A stretch of DNA of 64,000 nt from Thermopolyspora sp040678635 (GCF_040678635.1 NZ_JBFATZ010000007.1:62001-126000), one strand, 5' to 3'; positions 27,107-36,669 are shown, counted from the stretch's first letter. Made by a program: numbers and translations. The notes: generated by a model not told the origin, from the letters alone.

Positions 27107-27322
27107 CTATCTACCAGGGCTGGCGGAGTCTCGAATACTGAGCCGGTGCGACTGTTCGGTCGCGATCCGTTCCCGGACGAAGAGGGCGGTCATGCCGTCG
27201 ACTGCGGCCGAGCGTGCACCCTTGTTTCCCGCAACCCTCACCCCGGCCATCAGCAGAGAATCTGCAACCCTCGCCGCTCCCACTCGGCACCGGGATGACC
27301 CGCGCCCACCGCGCCGATTCAC
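27107..27322 (-). pseudogene. Possible N-terminal scrap of a group II intron reverse transcriptase
   Basis: The minus-strand frame contains GVRVAGNKGARSAAVDGMTA, resembling the N-terminal motif (NKGAxxxGVDGMT) of group II intron-encoded reverse transcriptases. Neither the later RT motifs nor a maturase region follow, and flanking residues show no similarity I can recognise. It would be a small remnant of a mobile intron. Confidence 0.35.
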
Positions 27323-27437
27323 GGTGCCTCCAAGGGCGCTGCTGAAGGAGGGACGCTCGAGACTCCCCGCAGCGTGCCTTTCGCTGCGGCCGCAGGTACG
27401 TGCGCGAAGCTGAGCGGACGCCGATGGCGGACGCCCA

Positions 27438-29066
27438 TCAACGCGAGTTGGTCAAACCGATGGTGTGGAGTTGTTCGTCAAGGCGGGCGACGGCGCGCGT
27501 CCTGTTCCAGGGGCTCAGCTTCTCGCGGATCTCGGTGATGGTGTGCGTGAGGCGGGGGTAGGCGTTGCGGTGGGTGGTCGCCGCTCTGGCGAGTTCTTCA
27601 CAGGCTTCTTCGATATCGCGCAGGTGCAGGTGTGCTCTGGCAATCCACAGGTGGGTGAAGGCGATCGTGTGGGTGACCGCCGGATCGATTCTGGTCAACG
27701 CGGTGCGGGCGGCGTCCAAGGCTTGCGTGGGCCTGTAGTTCATCGTGATGAGACAACTCGCGTTGGTGGATATGCGGTTGGCGTCGCAGTAGTTGTAGAC
27801 GAGCCCGGTAGCGGGGTCGCCGGTGTCGATCCTGGTGAGGGCGTTGTGGGCCTGGTCGAGGGCGCGTAGGCAGCGGGTTCGGTCGCCGCGGCTTTCTGCT
27901 GCGGCGCTGCGGCTGACGATGCCGGCGTAGGCGCGAGCCTCGACGTCGTGGGCGTAGGCGGCCAGGAGCTGACTTCCTGCCTGGTGCGCCCATCGTGTGG
28001 CTGCGAGGGCGTGGTCGAGACCTTGACGGGGGTTGCCTCGCCAGGTGGCCAGTTGGCTCCAGTTCGCCAGGACGAGGGCGGCCACGGCGTCGTCGCCCGC
28101 TTCGTGGGCTGAGGTGCGGGCGTGGGCGAAGTAGTGCTCGGCCGCGTTGAAATCGCCGAGGTTGAACAGCATCCATCCCGTGCACCTGCTGAGGTTGGCC
28201 AGCAGGGACAACAGCCTGACCCGGTTGTGCTCCTCCACCCCGGCCGTGAGCAGGTGATGGACGAGGTGGCGCTGGGCGAGGACGGTCTCCAGGGCCGCGT
28301 GAGGGCCCAGCGCGTATTCCTGGCGCATGCTGTGATGCAGGATCGCCTCGATGTGCGTGATGGTCGCGCCATCGATCCGGGCGGGGTCGGTTACGGCCGA
28401 CCCGAGGCGCTCCAATTCGTCAGAATTCAGCCGTTCGAACGTCGGCGAGGCGTAGGCCGAGGTGGCGGCGGCTCCTAGCAGGGCAAGTGCGTCACGCCGT
28501 TTCATTCGTTCCGCCCATCGAGTCAAGGCGTGGACGAGATCGCTGAACTCTCGTCGGAGCAGCCCTCCCGGTGACACCGTCGCCGCCGGGGAACGTGGCG
28601 GCAGGCTCGGAAGGACGTCCTCAACGCTCTCGAAGGTTAGGTTAGCGGCGCGGTCGGGCTGTGCGGCGTGGCCTACGGGCCTGACGTTGCTGTCGGGAGG
28701 GTGAGGGGTGTTGGGGTCGGCGGGGGTGTGGTCCTCGGCGTCGATCAGGTCGGTGGTGCGGCATTGGTAGATGCGGGCCAGGCGGTTGAGGGCGGCCAGG
28801 GGTGGTTCGTGGCCGGTGGGGCCGGGCCAGGCCTCCCACCAGCCGAGTTTGCGGACGCTGAGGGGGTCGTCGGGCCACAGGGCGTCCCAGCGGAGGGTGA
28901 CGGCGGCCTGGGTGAGGCGGTGGGCCTCGCGGAAGGCCTGGCGGGGGTTGAGGCGGTAGCGGCGCCGGTATTCGGCGGCGACCTGGGTCCAGGTCCAGCC
29001 GGCCTCGCGCAACTCGGCGGTGAGGCGGTCCATTTCCTGTTTGAGGCTGCGAGGCTTGCGGGGCAT
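27438..29066 (-). CDS. TPR-type transcriptional regulator (NsdA-like family), copy 2
   Basis: 542 residues, paralogue of the 24561-26171 product. The N-terminal 125 residues are almost the same, with one synonymous or single-residue change. The TPR half is related but diverged (for example RRDALALLGAAATSAYASPTF, GWMLFNLGDFNAAEHYFAHA, DIEEACEELARAATTHRN). ATG at 29066 with the same GGGAAGGGAG ribosome-binding site. The upstream regions of the two copies share CGTAATC, CTTTCGATACC and a GTxACCGG block although they otherwise differ, suggesting a common promoter. Divergent from the anti-sigma-type ATPase gene. Confidence 0.8.
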   Translation of the reverse strand: MPRKPRSLKQEMDRLTAELREAGWTWTQVAAEYRRRYRLNPRQAFREAHRLTQAAVTLRWDALWPDDPLSVRKLGWWEAWPGPTGHEPPLAALNRLARIYQCRTTDLIDAEDHTPADPNTPHPPDSNVRPVGHAAQPDRAANLTFESVEDVLPSLPPRSPAATVSPGGLLRREFSDLVHALTRWAERMKRRDALALLGAAATSAYASPTFERLNSDELERLGSAVTDPARIDGATITHIEAILHHSMRQEYALGPHAALETVLAQRHLVHHLLTAGVEEHNRVRLLSLLANLSRCTGWMLFNLGDFNAAEHYFAHARTSAHEAGDDAVAALVLANWSQLATWRGNPRQGLDHALAATRWAHQAGSQLLAAYAHDVEARAYAGIVSRSAAAESRGDRTRCLRALDQAHNALTRIDTGDPATGLVYNYCDANRISTNASCLITMNYRPTQALDAARTALTRIDPAVTHTIAFTHLWIARAHLHLRDIEEACEELARAATTHRNAYPRLTHTITEIREKLSPWNRTRAVARLDEQLHTIGLTNSR

Positions 29067-29089
29067 CGCCTGCTCCCTTCCCTGCCGCT
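28692..29089 (-). repeat. 398-bp block nearly identical to 25797-26194
   Basis: Second copy of the regulator 5' block, 2895 bp away in the same orientation. Homologous recombination between the copies would delete the region between them, including one regulator and the toxin relic. Confidence 0.92.
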
Positions 29090-29369
29090 CGGGACGATGA
29101 CCGGTGACCCCGAAGGTATCGAAAGTAGCCGGTTGATTACGCACCGTGTGTGGAAATCGGAGGTGTGATCGCCGTATTCGGTGTCGCGGCGCAGATGAAG
29201 GGGTTGTCGTGGCGGGCGGGGCGGGCAACTGTGAGGCCGCGTCGCGTGTTCTGGACGTGGGTGCGGCGGTGAAGGTGGTGGTCACGCTTTGCTGTCGATC
29301 GGTCGCCGAGTGTGTGGCGCGCGGTCGGGCGAAGGTTTCCCCTGCTTTCACACTGGAGTTGCGATAGCG

Positions 29370-29798
29370 ATGAACGGCGTCTCCCCGTTTCCCCGTCAGG
29401 CCCGCTGGGATCTGCCCGCCGACCCTTCGATCACCGCGAAGTGCCGTGCCCTGGTGCGGGACACGCTCGACGCCTGGGGGTTGAGTGATCTCGCCGATGA
29501 CGTCGTGCTCGTCGTGGGCGAGCTGCTCGCCAACGCGGTCCTGTACGGCGCCGCCCCCATCGAGGTGGCGCTGAGCGCCTACCCGGGCATGCTCGTCGGC
29601 ACGGTCGCCGACCACGGTACGGAGCTGCCGTACATGCGGGAGGTTGAGCCCGGGGACGAGCACGGCAGAGGGCTGGCGATCGTCGACGGGCTCGTTCACA
29701 AGTGGGGGGTGCGGCTGCTGCCGGACGGCCGGGGGAAATGTGTCTGGTTTGTGTGCCTGATCCCCTCCGAATGGCGAGACCTCGCGGTGAAGGGGTAG
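29370..29798 (+). CDS. ATP-binding protein of anti-sigma (RsbW/SpoIIAB-like) type
   Basis: 142 residues of GHKL ATPase fold. N box ELLANAVLYG, G1 box DHGTELP and G2 box GRGLAIV are present; no extra domains. Such small proteins in actinomycetes may act as anti-sigma kinases or partner with phosphatases; the partner is not encoded next to it. ATG at 29370 is preceded by CTGGAGTTGCGATAGCG (a weak GGAG). The spacer of 303 bp to the divergent regulator contains no other gene that I can see. Confidence 0.82.
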   Translation: MNGVSPFPRQARWDLPADPSITAKCRALVRDTLDAWGLSDLADDVVLVVGELLANAVLYGAAPIEVALSAYPGMLVGTVADHGTELPYMREVEPGDEHGRGLAIVDGLVHKWGVRLLPDGRGKCVWFVCLIPSEWRDLAVKG

Positions 29799-29804
29799 AC
29801 GACC

Positions 29805-29836
29805 CGGCTCACCCGCTCGTGAGCCCGGGTGAGCCG
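29805..29836. terminator. Hairpin after the ATP-binding protein gene
   Basis: CGGCTCACCCG (29805-29815) and its exact inverse complement (29826-29836) enclose a 10-nt loop that begins 7 nt after the stop codon. There is no T-run, as is usual for actinomycete terminators. The rest of the 328-bp gap up to 30126 shows no gene; an AT-richer segment at 30045-30090 may hold the methyltransferase promoter. Confidence 0.7.
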
Positions 29837-30126
29837 CGGCGGGGCACGGTGCCCGCAACCGACCGTGGCCCCCACCAGTGGTGCGGCCCGGTCGGGAAGC
29901 GACGTACAAGCCGGTCGTCTCCAGTGATGCGGGCGGCGGTGGGGCGCCGACTCAGGTGCCCCAGATGTGTGCGGGACGAAACCTATCACCCGATTTGCGC
30001 CGCTCATCGGACGCTGATCTGGGAGAACGATGTCGGGCGTGTGGAAGGGTCTTTATTTGCCTATGCGGACATTTTCTGGTCGCTAGGATCATGGCCGAGG
30101 GTGTTGTGTGCTTGGAGGCGTAGGCG

Positions 30127-30963
30127 ATGGAAGACGCGAAGAGTCCGCTGCCGTGGTCGGACGCACCGGACGCCGACGGGTTGGCCAAGATCGACACGTC
30201 GGTCCCGCATCCGGCCCGGGTGTACGACTACTGGCTGGGCGGCAAGGACAACTTCGAGGCCGACCGGAAGGTGGCCGAGGCGGCGATCGCCGCGACGCCC
30301 GGCGTGGTGGAGGGGGCGCGGGAGAACCGGGCCTTTCTTGGGCGGGCGGTCCGGTACATCGCCGAGCAGGGCGTCGATCAGTTCCTCGACATCGGCACCG
30401 GCATCCCGACGGCGGGCAACACGCATGAGGTGGCGCAGGCGGTCAACCCGGCCGCGCGCATCGTGTACGTGGACAACGATCCGATCGTGATGGCGCACGC
30501 CCGCGCGCTGCTGCGCGGCACCCCCGAGGGCAGGACCGCCTACATCGAGGCCGATCTGCGTCAGCCGGAGAGCATCCTCACCCACCCCGGCACGCTGAAG
30601 GTCCTGGACTTCTCCCGGCCGATCGGCGTCATCATCGTCGGCACCCTGATGCACATCAGGGACGAGGACGATCCGTGGGGCGCGGTCAAGCAGTTCACCG
30701 ACGCCACCTGCCCGGGCTCCTACCTGGCGATCACGCATCTCACCGCCGACTTCGAGCCGGAGAAAATGGGCGCGCTGGCCGCCGCCTACAACACCGGCCC
30801 GCTGCGAATGACCAACCGCACCCGCGAGCAGGTGGCCCGCTTCTTCACCGGGTTCGAACTCGTCGAACCGGGCATCGTGCCGAACTCGGAGTGGCGCCCG
30901 GACGGCCCCGTACGGGAGGGCCTGGTCGCGGGATCCTACGGTTGCGTCGGCAGAAAGCTCTGA
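30127..30963 (+). CDS. SAM-dependent methyltransferase (DUF574, Methyltransf_19)
   Basis: 278 residues. The family signature is clear: HPARVYDYWLGGKDNFEADR at the start, then FLDIGTGIPTAGNTHEVAQ (SAM-binding), VYVDNDPIV, and late SYLAITHLTAD. This group is greatly expanded in actinomycetes; targets are unknown, though some act in secondary metabolism. ATG at 30127 preceded by GGAGGCGTAGGCG. A single gene with no obvious operon partner. Confidence 0.9.
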   Translation: MEDAKSPLPWSDAPDADGLAKIDTSVPHPARVYDYWLGGKDNFEADRKVAEAAIAATPGVVEGARENRAFLGRAVRYIAEQGVDQFLDIGTGIPTAGNTHEVAQAVNPAARIVYVDNDPIVMAHARALLRGTPEGRTAYIEADLRQPESILTHPGTLKVLDFSRPIGVIIVGTLMHIRDEDDPWGAVKQFTDATCPGSYLAITHLTADFEPEKMGALAAAYNTGPLRMTNRTREQVARFFTGFELVEPGIVPNSEWRPDGPVREGLVAGSYGCVGRKL

Positions 30964-31446
30964 GTTCCCGGAGAGTCCGAGCCGTCGGGAGGCCGGGTCG
31001 CGCGGCTTCGGCCTGACGCGGGGCGTGCCCGCTCCTGCCGAGGCCGCCCCGGGTGGGCGAACGGGGGCGGCCCGGCCGGACCGCGGCCGCGCCGATGAGC
31101 GGCAACGAACTCGTGACCGTCAACGAACTCGGTGCGCTCCGCGACGTGTTCGCCGGCAAGGCTCAGGGGGAGACGCGGTCACGCCTGAGCGAGGGCGTGG
31201 CGCTGCCGTGGCCGCGACGCGGTGTTCCGCGCCACTGTTCGGGGCCGGGTTTCTCCAGTTGGCCCCGGAGAAGGTGACATAGCGCCAATGCGTGTTATGT
31301 CCCTTTCTGTGGGAAGAGTCAGGACACCCCGGGGGTTGCCCGAGCTGACGGGCCCTCGGCGGATCCGGTGGATGACTTGGAGAAAACCTTGAGAACGCCT
31401 GCACTGATGACGGACATGTCGTGTCTGGTCGGTTACGCTCGCGGGC
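30964..31446. other. 483-bp intergenic region
   Basis: I see no convincing gene. A direct repeat GTCAACGAACTCGTGACC / GTCAACGAACTCGGTGC-type lies at about 31108-31135. Open frames here (for example one starting MSGNELVTVNEL at 31095) have no recognisable similarity and could be relics. The PrsW promoter should lie near the right end. Confidence 0.4.
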
Positions 31447-32769
31447 ATGAGGAGCCGTGATCCGGGACTGGAACTGAGGGGACGACCTTCCCTGAGGTTG
31501 ATCATAGGGCTCGTCGTGACGGGGATGTGCGCGTTGCTGGCGCTGTCGTTCGACCTGCTCGACGGCGATCCGGTGCACTTTTTCATCGCACTGGTGCTGG
31601 CGCTCGCGCCGGTGCCGCTGCTGCTCGCGGGCGTGCTCGCGCTCGACCGCATGGAACCCGAGCCACGCGGCAATCTGATCTTCGCGTTCGTGTGGGGCGC
31701 GGGGGTGGCGGTGCTGATCTCGGGCATCCTCAACCGGCTGAACCTGCTCTACCTCTCGGAACGAATAGAAGACGCGCAGGCGGCCCACGACATCGTGGCC
31801 ACCTTCGGCGCGCCGCCGGTCGAGGAGACGCTCAAGGGCGTGGTCCTGCTCGGCCTGCTGTGGTTTCGCCGCCACGAACTCGACGGCCCCACCGACGGCA
31901 TCATCTACGCCGGCATGGTGGGCCTCGGCTTCGGCATGAGCGAGAACGTCAGCTACTACATCGCCGCCCTGTCGGGCGAACGCGGCCCGGAGACCCTGGC
32001 CGTCACCGTGGTGCTGCGCGGCGTGCTGACGCCGCTGGCCCACCCGCTGTTCACCTCGATGATCGGCATCGCGGTCGCGTACGCGGCCCAGCGCCCGCGC
32101 GGCCAGGGCTGGGCCGCGATCTTCGCCGGCTGGGTGGGCGCCATGCTGCTGCACGGCCTGTGGAACGGCTTCGCCTCCTACCGGGGCTTCAGCGGCCTGG
32201 TCGTGGCGTACCTGATCCTGATGGGCCTGTTCTTGACCGAGCTGTACATCCTGGTGCGGGACCGCCGCCGCATCGTCGGGCTGATCCAGCGCTACCTGCC
32301 GCAGTACGAGCCGACGGGCCTGGTCAACCAGACCGACATCTTCATGCTGTCCTCCCTGCAGGGACGGCGGCAGGCGCGGCAGTGGGCCAGGGCGCACGGC
32401 AAACGGCAGGGGGGCGCCGCGATGAGCGACTACCAGCTCGCCGCCACCGAGCTCGGCCTGCTGCACGAGCGCGCCGGGCGCGGGCTGATCGACCGTGAGA
32501 CGTTCGACCGCCAGCGGCAGACGCTGCTGTACTACATGGGCGTGACCCGCTCGCGGTTCCCGATCCCGGAACGCCACCACGCGGCGCTCAGCAAAGGGCT
32601 TCCGCCGCCCGGGTACGCCCCGGGGGCGCCGCCGAGCGATCCGCCGCAAGGCCCGTACCCTCCCCGGCCACCCGACCTCGGGACGCTACCGGGGCAGGCG
32701 CCGACCCAGGAACCCCCGCCTCCAGGCAGAGCAGGGCCAGGGAGCGGTCCGTACGGGCCCTCACGCTGA
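31447..32769 (+). CDS. PrsW-family intramembrane metalloprotease
   Basis: 440 residues, about eight membrane segments in residues 15-280. The glutamic-type metalloprotease motifs are visible: PVEETLKG (E-E-x2-K), GMSENVSYY, a third with HPLFTSMIG, and LLHGLWNGF. PrsW proteins cleave membrane anti-sigma factors in Bacillus; the substrate here is unknown. The C-terminal 150 residues form a cytoplasmic tail with a SHOCT-like helix (LLHERAGRGLIDRETFDRQR) and a Pro/Gly-rich end. ATG at 31447; the upstream sequence lacks a clear ribosome-binding site. Confidence 0.88.
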   Translation: MRSRDPGLELRGRPSLRLIIGLVVTGMCALLALSFDLLDGDPVHFFIALVLALAPVPLLLAGVLALDRMEPEPRGNLIFAFVWGAGVAVLISGILNRLNLLYLSERIEDAQAAHDIVATFGAPPVEETLKGVVLLGLLWFRRHELDGPTDGIIYAGMVGLGFGMSENVSYYIAALSGERGPETLAVTVVLRGVLTPLAHPLFTSMIGIAVAYAAQRPRGQGWAAIFAGWVGAMLLHGLWNGFASYRGFSGLVVAYLILMGLFLTELYILVRDRRRIVGLIQRYLPQYEPTGLVNQTDIFMLSSLQGRRQARQWARAHGKRQGGAAMSDYQLAATELGLLHERAGRGLIDRETFDRQRQTLLYYMGVTRSRFPIPERHHAALSKGLPPPGYAPGAPPSDPPQGPYPPRPPDLGTLPGQAPTQEPPPPGRAGPGSGPYGPSR

Positions 32770-32790
32770 GGGCCGGGGAGGGACCTGCCT

Positions 32791-34062
32791 CTATCTCACC
32801 ACGCGGGCGAGCTTGATCGCTGAGAAATGAAGCAGGAACTCCAGGGGTCCTCGCCGGAACCATCGCCTCCACAGCACGGCGAACGCGGTCGCGCCCGCGA
32901 TGAAGGCGACCAGGACGGCGAGCGGCGTGCCCAGGTACACCTCCGGGTCCACGTAGTGGATCACCAGGATGTGGGCGACGTACACGGTGAGCGACATCGT
33001 GCCCACGGCGATGACGGGCGCGGCGAGCCGGCGCAGGCGGGGCCGCGCCTCCAGGGCGGCGATCGAGGCGACGATCGCGAGGATCACCACGCCCAGATTC
33101 CCGATGATCTCGAACGGCGAGTTGCTGTGCGGCGAGGCGACCAGCAGGCGCTCGATCGGCGAGCCCTCGTCGAACACGTCGAAGCTGGAACCGGCGGCGC
33201 TCGCCGCGGCGGCGGCCTGGTCCACGGCCTCCTGCACGTGCGTGAACACGTGCGTGGCCAGCCAGGATCCGCCGTACCCGGTCACCGTCAGCGCCACCCC
33301 GGCCGCGACCAGGCGGCGCCGGATCCCGGCGGCGGCCAGGTCGAGCCGGGCCAGCGCCATGCCCGCGAACACGTACGCGATCCAGCAGGCCGCCGGGAAG
33401 GCCCCGACGAGGACCAGGTCGATGAACCCGCGGCCGCTGAGCGAGTTGATCGGGTCGTAGGAGGCGAAGGTGTCCAGCCAGTCCCCGGGGATCACCATCG
33501 GCGCCATCGTCAGCACCGGCCCGGCCAGGGCCGCGACGGCCGCCAGCACGGCCAGGGCGGCGGCGGAGAAGCCGAGCACCGGCAGCGCCATCAGGAAGAA
33601 CACCCCGTAGTACGGGATGATCACGGAGATGGTGGTGCCCAGCATCGTCAGGCCGGTGCCGAGCAGCAGCAGGATGACCGCGCGGACGCCGATGCGCGTC
33701 CGCACCTCCCGCCCGGGCTTGTGCGTCCGGTCCCGCCCGCTCATCAGCACCAGCGACAGACCCGCCAGCGTCGCGAACAGCGCCGCCGACCGGCCCTGCG
33801 CCAGCCTCAGTAACAGGCCGGGCAGCCCGCCGACATTGGCCGGGCTCGGGCCCACGTGCACGGCGAACATGCCGAAGATCGCCATGCCGCGGGCCAGGTC
33901 GACGCCCAGCAGGCGGCCCGGGCGCTCCCGGACCGGGGCGTCCGGCCCGATTCGACCGGCCGGTTCGCCTGACGGCCGGGCGGACGATTGGGCGGGTCCG
34001 TCACCACGTGTCAGGGTGCGACCGCCGTGAACGACGTGACCTGTGGGGTCTGTCTTCCGCAT
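32791..34062 (-). CDS. Membrane acyltransferase-like protein (HGSNAT catalytic/DUF418 type)
   Basis: 423 residues with about ten membrane segments. RLLGVDLARGMAIFGMFAVHVG near residue 50 is the signature of the heparan-alpha-glucosaminide acetyltransferase catalytic / DUF1624 family; the last part (VGTMSLTVYVAHILVIHY and the C-terminal LWRRWFRRGPLEFLL) is like DUF418. Such proteins are predicted to move acetyl groups across the membrane onto cell-surface glycans. The first 48 residues are a hydrophilic tail. Substrate unknown. Confidence 0.82.
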   Translation of the reverse strand: MRKTDPTGHVVHGGRTLTRGDGPAQSSARPSGEPAGRIGPDAPVRERPGRLLGVDLARGMAIFGMFAVHVGPSPANVGGLPGLLLRLAQGRSAALFATLAGLSLVLMSGRDRTHKPGREVRTRIGVRAVILLLLGTGLTMLGTTISVIIPYYGVFFLMALPVLGFSAAALAVLAAVAALAGPVLTMAPMVIPGDWLDTFASYDPINSLSGRGFIDLVLVGAFPAACWIAYVFAGMALARLDLAAAGIRRRLVAAGVALTVTGYGGSWLATHVFTHVQEAVDQAAAAASAAGSSFDVFDEGSPIERLLVASPHSNSPFEIIGNLGVVILAIVASIAALEARPRLRRLAAPVIAVGTMSLTVYVAHILVIHYVDPEVYLGTPLAVLVAFIAGATAFAVLWRRWFRRGPLEFLLHFSAIKLARVVR

Positions 34063-34175
34063 GGAAGCAGTATTCAGCAGTGGCTTGTCGCGCTACACGG
34101 GAGAACACGGGAGAAGACGTAAAAGAAACAGAACGAGTGCAGAAACGCCGCCGCGCCGCGTTCGCTCGGCCCGGG

Positions 34176-34985
34176 TCAGGAGGCGAGGAGGCGCTCGACG
34201 GAGGTCTCGCGGGGACCGTCGAAGCGGGGGGAGGAGTCGAGCACGACCGAGTCGAGGAACGCCTTGGCCGTCGCGCCGAACTCGCGCAGCGCCAGCGGCA
34301 CGACCGTCACCGGACCCCAGCGGGACATGGACTCGTCGCCGACGCCGAAGGCGTCGATGCCCGCCTGACGGCACAGCGTCACGGCCCGGGGCAGATGGAA
34401 GTCCTGGGTCACCACCGTCAGCTTGCTCACCCCGAAGACCTTGCGCGCCCGTACGCACGAGTCCCAGGTGTCGAAGCCCGCGTAGTCGAGCACCATCATC
34501 CGCGCGGGGACGCCGCGCGCCACCAGGTAGTCCCGCATCGCCGTCGGCTCGTCGTAGCCGACCCTGCCGTGGTCCCCGGACAGCAGCAGCACCCGCACCC
34601 GCCCGGCCCGGTACAGCTCGGCGGCCACGTCCAGGCGGCGGGCGAGCATGAGCGTGGGCTGACCGGCGTAGAGGCCCGCGCCGAGCACGAGCGCGACCGG
34701 GGCGTGCGGCACCGCCGCCATCCAGCGGGAGGAGTGGTCCGCCGTGACGCGGTGGCCCGAGCTCGACAGCCACGCCCACGTCATCGGCAGCAGCGCGAGC
34801 ACGCTCAGCGCGACGGCCGCGTGGTAGGCCCGCCGTACCGTGGTGCGCGAAGGGGTGCGCCAAGGGGTGCGCGAAAGGATGCGGGAAGGGGCGCGCAGGA
34901 GAGCGCGCCAGCGCCGCGTCCTGCTCAGGGAATCCGGACTTGCCGGAAAGGGTGCCTCCTCAGGTCGTTTGTCGTGAGATATCAC
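34176..34985 (-). CDS. YdcF/SanA-family membrane protein (DUF218)
   Basis: 269 residues. An Arg-rich cytoplasmic N-terminus, a membrane segment (about residues 53-73) and a DUF218 domain: PVALVLGAGL, TLMLARRLDVAAELYRAGR, LLLSGDHGRVGYDE, LDYAGFDTWDS, VTQDFHLPRAV. SanA/YdcF proteins influence envelope permeability, and the domain binds nucleotides or glycans in some members. The N-terminus comes from four 12-bp repeats (about 34846-34893) giving the peptide RILSRTPWRTPSRT. It lies 6 nt after ctaA, probably in one transcript. Confidence 0.85.
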   Translation of the reverse strand: MISHDKRPEEAPFPASPDSLSRTRRWRALLRAPSRILSRTPWRTPSRTTVRRAYHAAVALSVLALLPMTWAWLSSSGHRVTADHSSRWMAAVPHAPVALVLGAGLYAGQPTLMLARRLDVAAELYRAGRVRVLLLSGDHGRVGYDEPTAMRDYLVARGVPARMMVLDYAGFDTWDSCVRARKVFGVSKLTVVTQDFHLPRAVTLCRQAGIDAFGVGDESMSRWGPVTVVPLALREFGATAKAFLDSVVLDSSPRFDGPRETSVERLLAS

Positions 34986-34991
34986 GCATCG

Positions 34992-35987
34992 TCAGACGAC
35001 GGCTGTGCGGGATTGGTTCGGCTCGACATCCGGGGCGGCGGGGCCCCGTTCCCGCATGAGATACATCACCCGCAGCGTGGCGATCCACGTCAGCGCCGCG
35101 CCGAGCACGTGCAGTTCCACCAGCGCCGCCGGTACGGCCAGCGCGTACTGGACCGCGCCCACGAGGCCCTGGGCCAGCTCCAGGCCGAGCAGCACCAGCA
35201 GGGCGCGGCGTACCACCGCCGGGGCGCCGGTCAGGTGGACGGCGAACAGCAGCGCGAATGTGAGCCCCAGCACCAGCCACACCGCGTCGGTGTGCAGGCG
35301 GGTCACCGCCTCGATGTCGAACGTGAAGCGGGCGGCCGCCTTGTCGCCGGAGTGCGGCCCGGTGCCGGTGACGACGGAGCCCAGCACCAGCAGCACGAAC
35401 ATCGCGGCCAGGAGCACGAAGCCCAGCACGCGGATCTCCCGCCGCACCACGCCGCGCACCGGTCCGTCGCCCTCGCACGACCGGGCGTACAGGGCGTAGG
35501 CGGCGAAGACCATGGCAATCGACAGCAGGAAGTGCATGCCGACGGTGACCGGGTTGAGCACCGTGTGCACCACCACCCCGCCCCACACCGCCTGGGCGAC
35601 CACCCCGAGCGGCTGCAGGGCGGCCAGCGTGAGCAGCGCGTCACGGCGCGGGACGAGCCGCCACGCGGCGACGACGCAGGCCACGGCCACGGCCAGGACG
35701 AGGAACGTCACCAGCCGGTTGCCGAACTCGATGGCCATGTTCAGCGGGTCGTGCTCGTTGTGCGGCACCGGGACGAAGCTGTCGGACGTGCACTTCGGCC
35801 ACGTCGGGCAGCCCAGGCCGGAGCCGGTGAGCCGGACCGACGCGCCGGTCACGATGATCAGCGTATTGACGACCACCGCCGCCAGCGCCCAGCGGCGCAT
35901 GTCGGCGGAGGTGGGCGACCACACCGAGTTGCGCAGGCGGGCCACGAGACGGGGGGACTGGTCATGGGTGCGGGACACGCCATTCAT
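34992..35987 (-). CDS. ctaA: Heme A synthase (CtaA/COX15)
   Basis: 331 residues, eight membrane helices. It oxidises heme O to heme A. Conserved elements: ITGASVRLTGSGLGCPTWPKC with the paired Cys, EFGNRLVTF (first His-type helix region), VHTVLNPVTVGMHFLLS and VTRLHTDAVW, ELHVLGAALTW carrying the heme-ligand His residues. The start is set at ATG 35987; an in-frame TTG-rich extension to 36107 is unsupported. Works with CtaB at 21337-22299 and lies upstream of the YdcF gene. Confidence 0.94.
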   Translation of the reverse strand: MNGVSRTHDQSPRLVARLRNSVWSPTSADMRRWALAAVVVNTLIIVTGASVRLTGSGLGCPTWPKCTSDSFVPVPHNEHDPLNMAIEFGNRLVTFLVLAVAVACVVAAWRLVPRRDALLTLAALQPLGVVAQAVWGGVVVHTVLNPVTVGMHFLLSIAMVFAAYALYARSCEGDGPVRGVVRREIRVLGFVLLAAMFVLLVLGSVVTGTGPHSGDKAAARFTFDIEAVTRLHTDAVWLVLGLTFALLFAVHLTGAPAVVRRALLVLLGLELAQGLVGAVQYALAVPAALVELHVLGAALTWIATLRVMYLMRERGPAAPDVEPNQSRTAVV

Positions 35988-36105
35988 GCTAGGAGGCCCA
36001 CCGGTCGGTCCCGCCATCGGCCGGGGGCCGAACGGCCCTCGGTGATGACAACGGGCACCGATCTTGGTATAGGCAGGATGGCGTGATTTGTCTACCGTGG
36101 ACGAC

Positions 36106-36669
36106 ATGCCGGATCACCGGGAACTGCGGGCCTCCGACCACGACAGGGAACGGGTCGTCGAGACGCTGCGCGAGGCGGCGGGCGACGGGCGGATCACTCT
36201 CGAGGAGCTCAACGAACGGGCCGACCTCGCCTACACGGCCCGGACGCTGGGCGAGTTGGAGAGGGTCGTCGCCGATCTGCGACCGGCCGAGACCGGCGAG
36301 CCCGCCCTGGCCGCCGAGCCCGCCGGGCTGCGGCTGCGCTCCCACGGGCCCAAGGTCGTGCAGGCGGGCCGCTGGACGGTCCCGCGTACGCTGACCGCCG
36401 AGGCGAGCCGCTGGGGCACGGTGAAGATCGACTTCACCTCGGCCGACTGTCGGCACCGGGAGATCGTCGTCGAGGTGGACATCACGTCATGGTTCGCCGA
36501 CATCGTCATCACGGTCCCGCGCGGCTGGGTCGTGCACGACGACCAGGTGGTGCGCCGCCGTCTCGGCGCGGTCTTCAACCGCCCGCGCACGCCGCTCGCC
36601 CCCGATGGGGTGACCGTGCGGCTGGTCGGCACCGTGCGCACGGGCGACGTCTGGGTCCGCTACCGCTGA
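36106..36669 (+). CDS. DUF1707 (SHOCT-like) and LiaF-like C-terminal domain protein
   Basis: 187 residues. DUF1707 at the N-terminus: LRASDHDRERVVETLREAAGDGRI, LEELNERADLAYTARTLGELERVVADL. The C-terminal half (about 85-187) has a repeated beta-strand pattern (WGTVKIDFTSADC, EIVVEVDITSWFADIVITVP) like the cell-wall-active antibiotic response (LiaF) fold. Function unknown; common in Actinobacteria. I prefer ATG 36106; upstream in-frame TTG (36088) and GTG (36097) are possible. Divergent from ctaA. Confidence 0.78.
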   Translation: MPDHRELRASDHDRERVVETLREAAGDGRITLEELNERADLAYTARTLGELERVVADLRPAETGEPALAAEPAGLRLRSHGPKVVQAGRWTVPRTLTAEASRWGTVKIDFTSADCRHREIVVEVDITSWFADIVITVPRGWVVHDDQVVRRRLGAVFNRPRTPLAPDGVTVRLVGTVRTGDVWVRYR

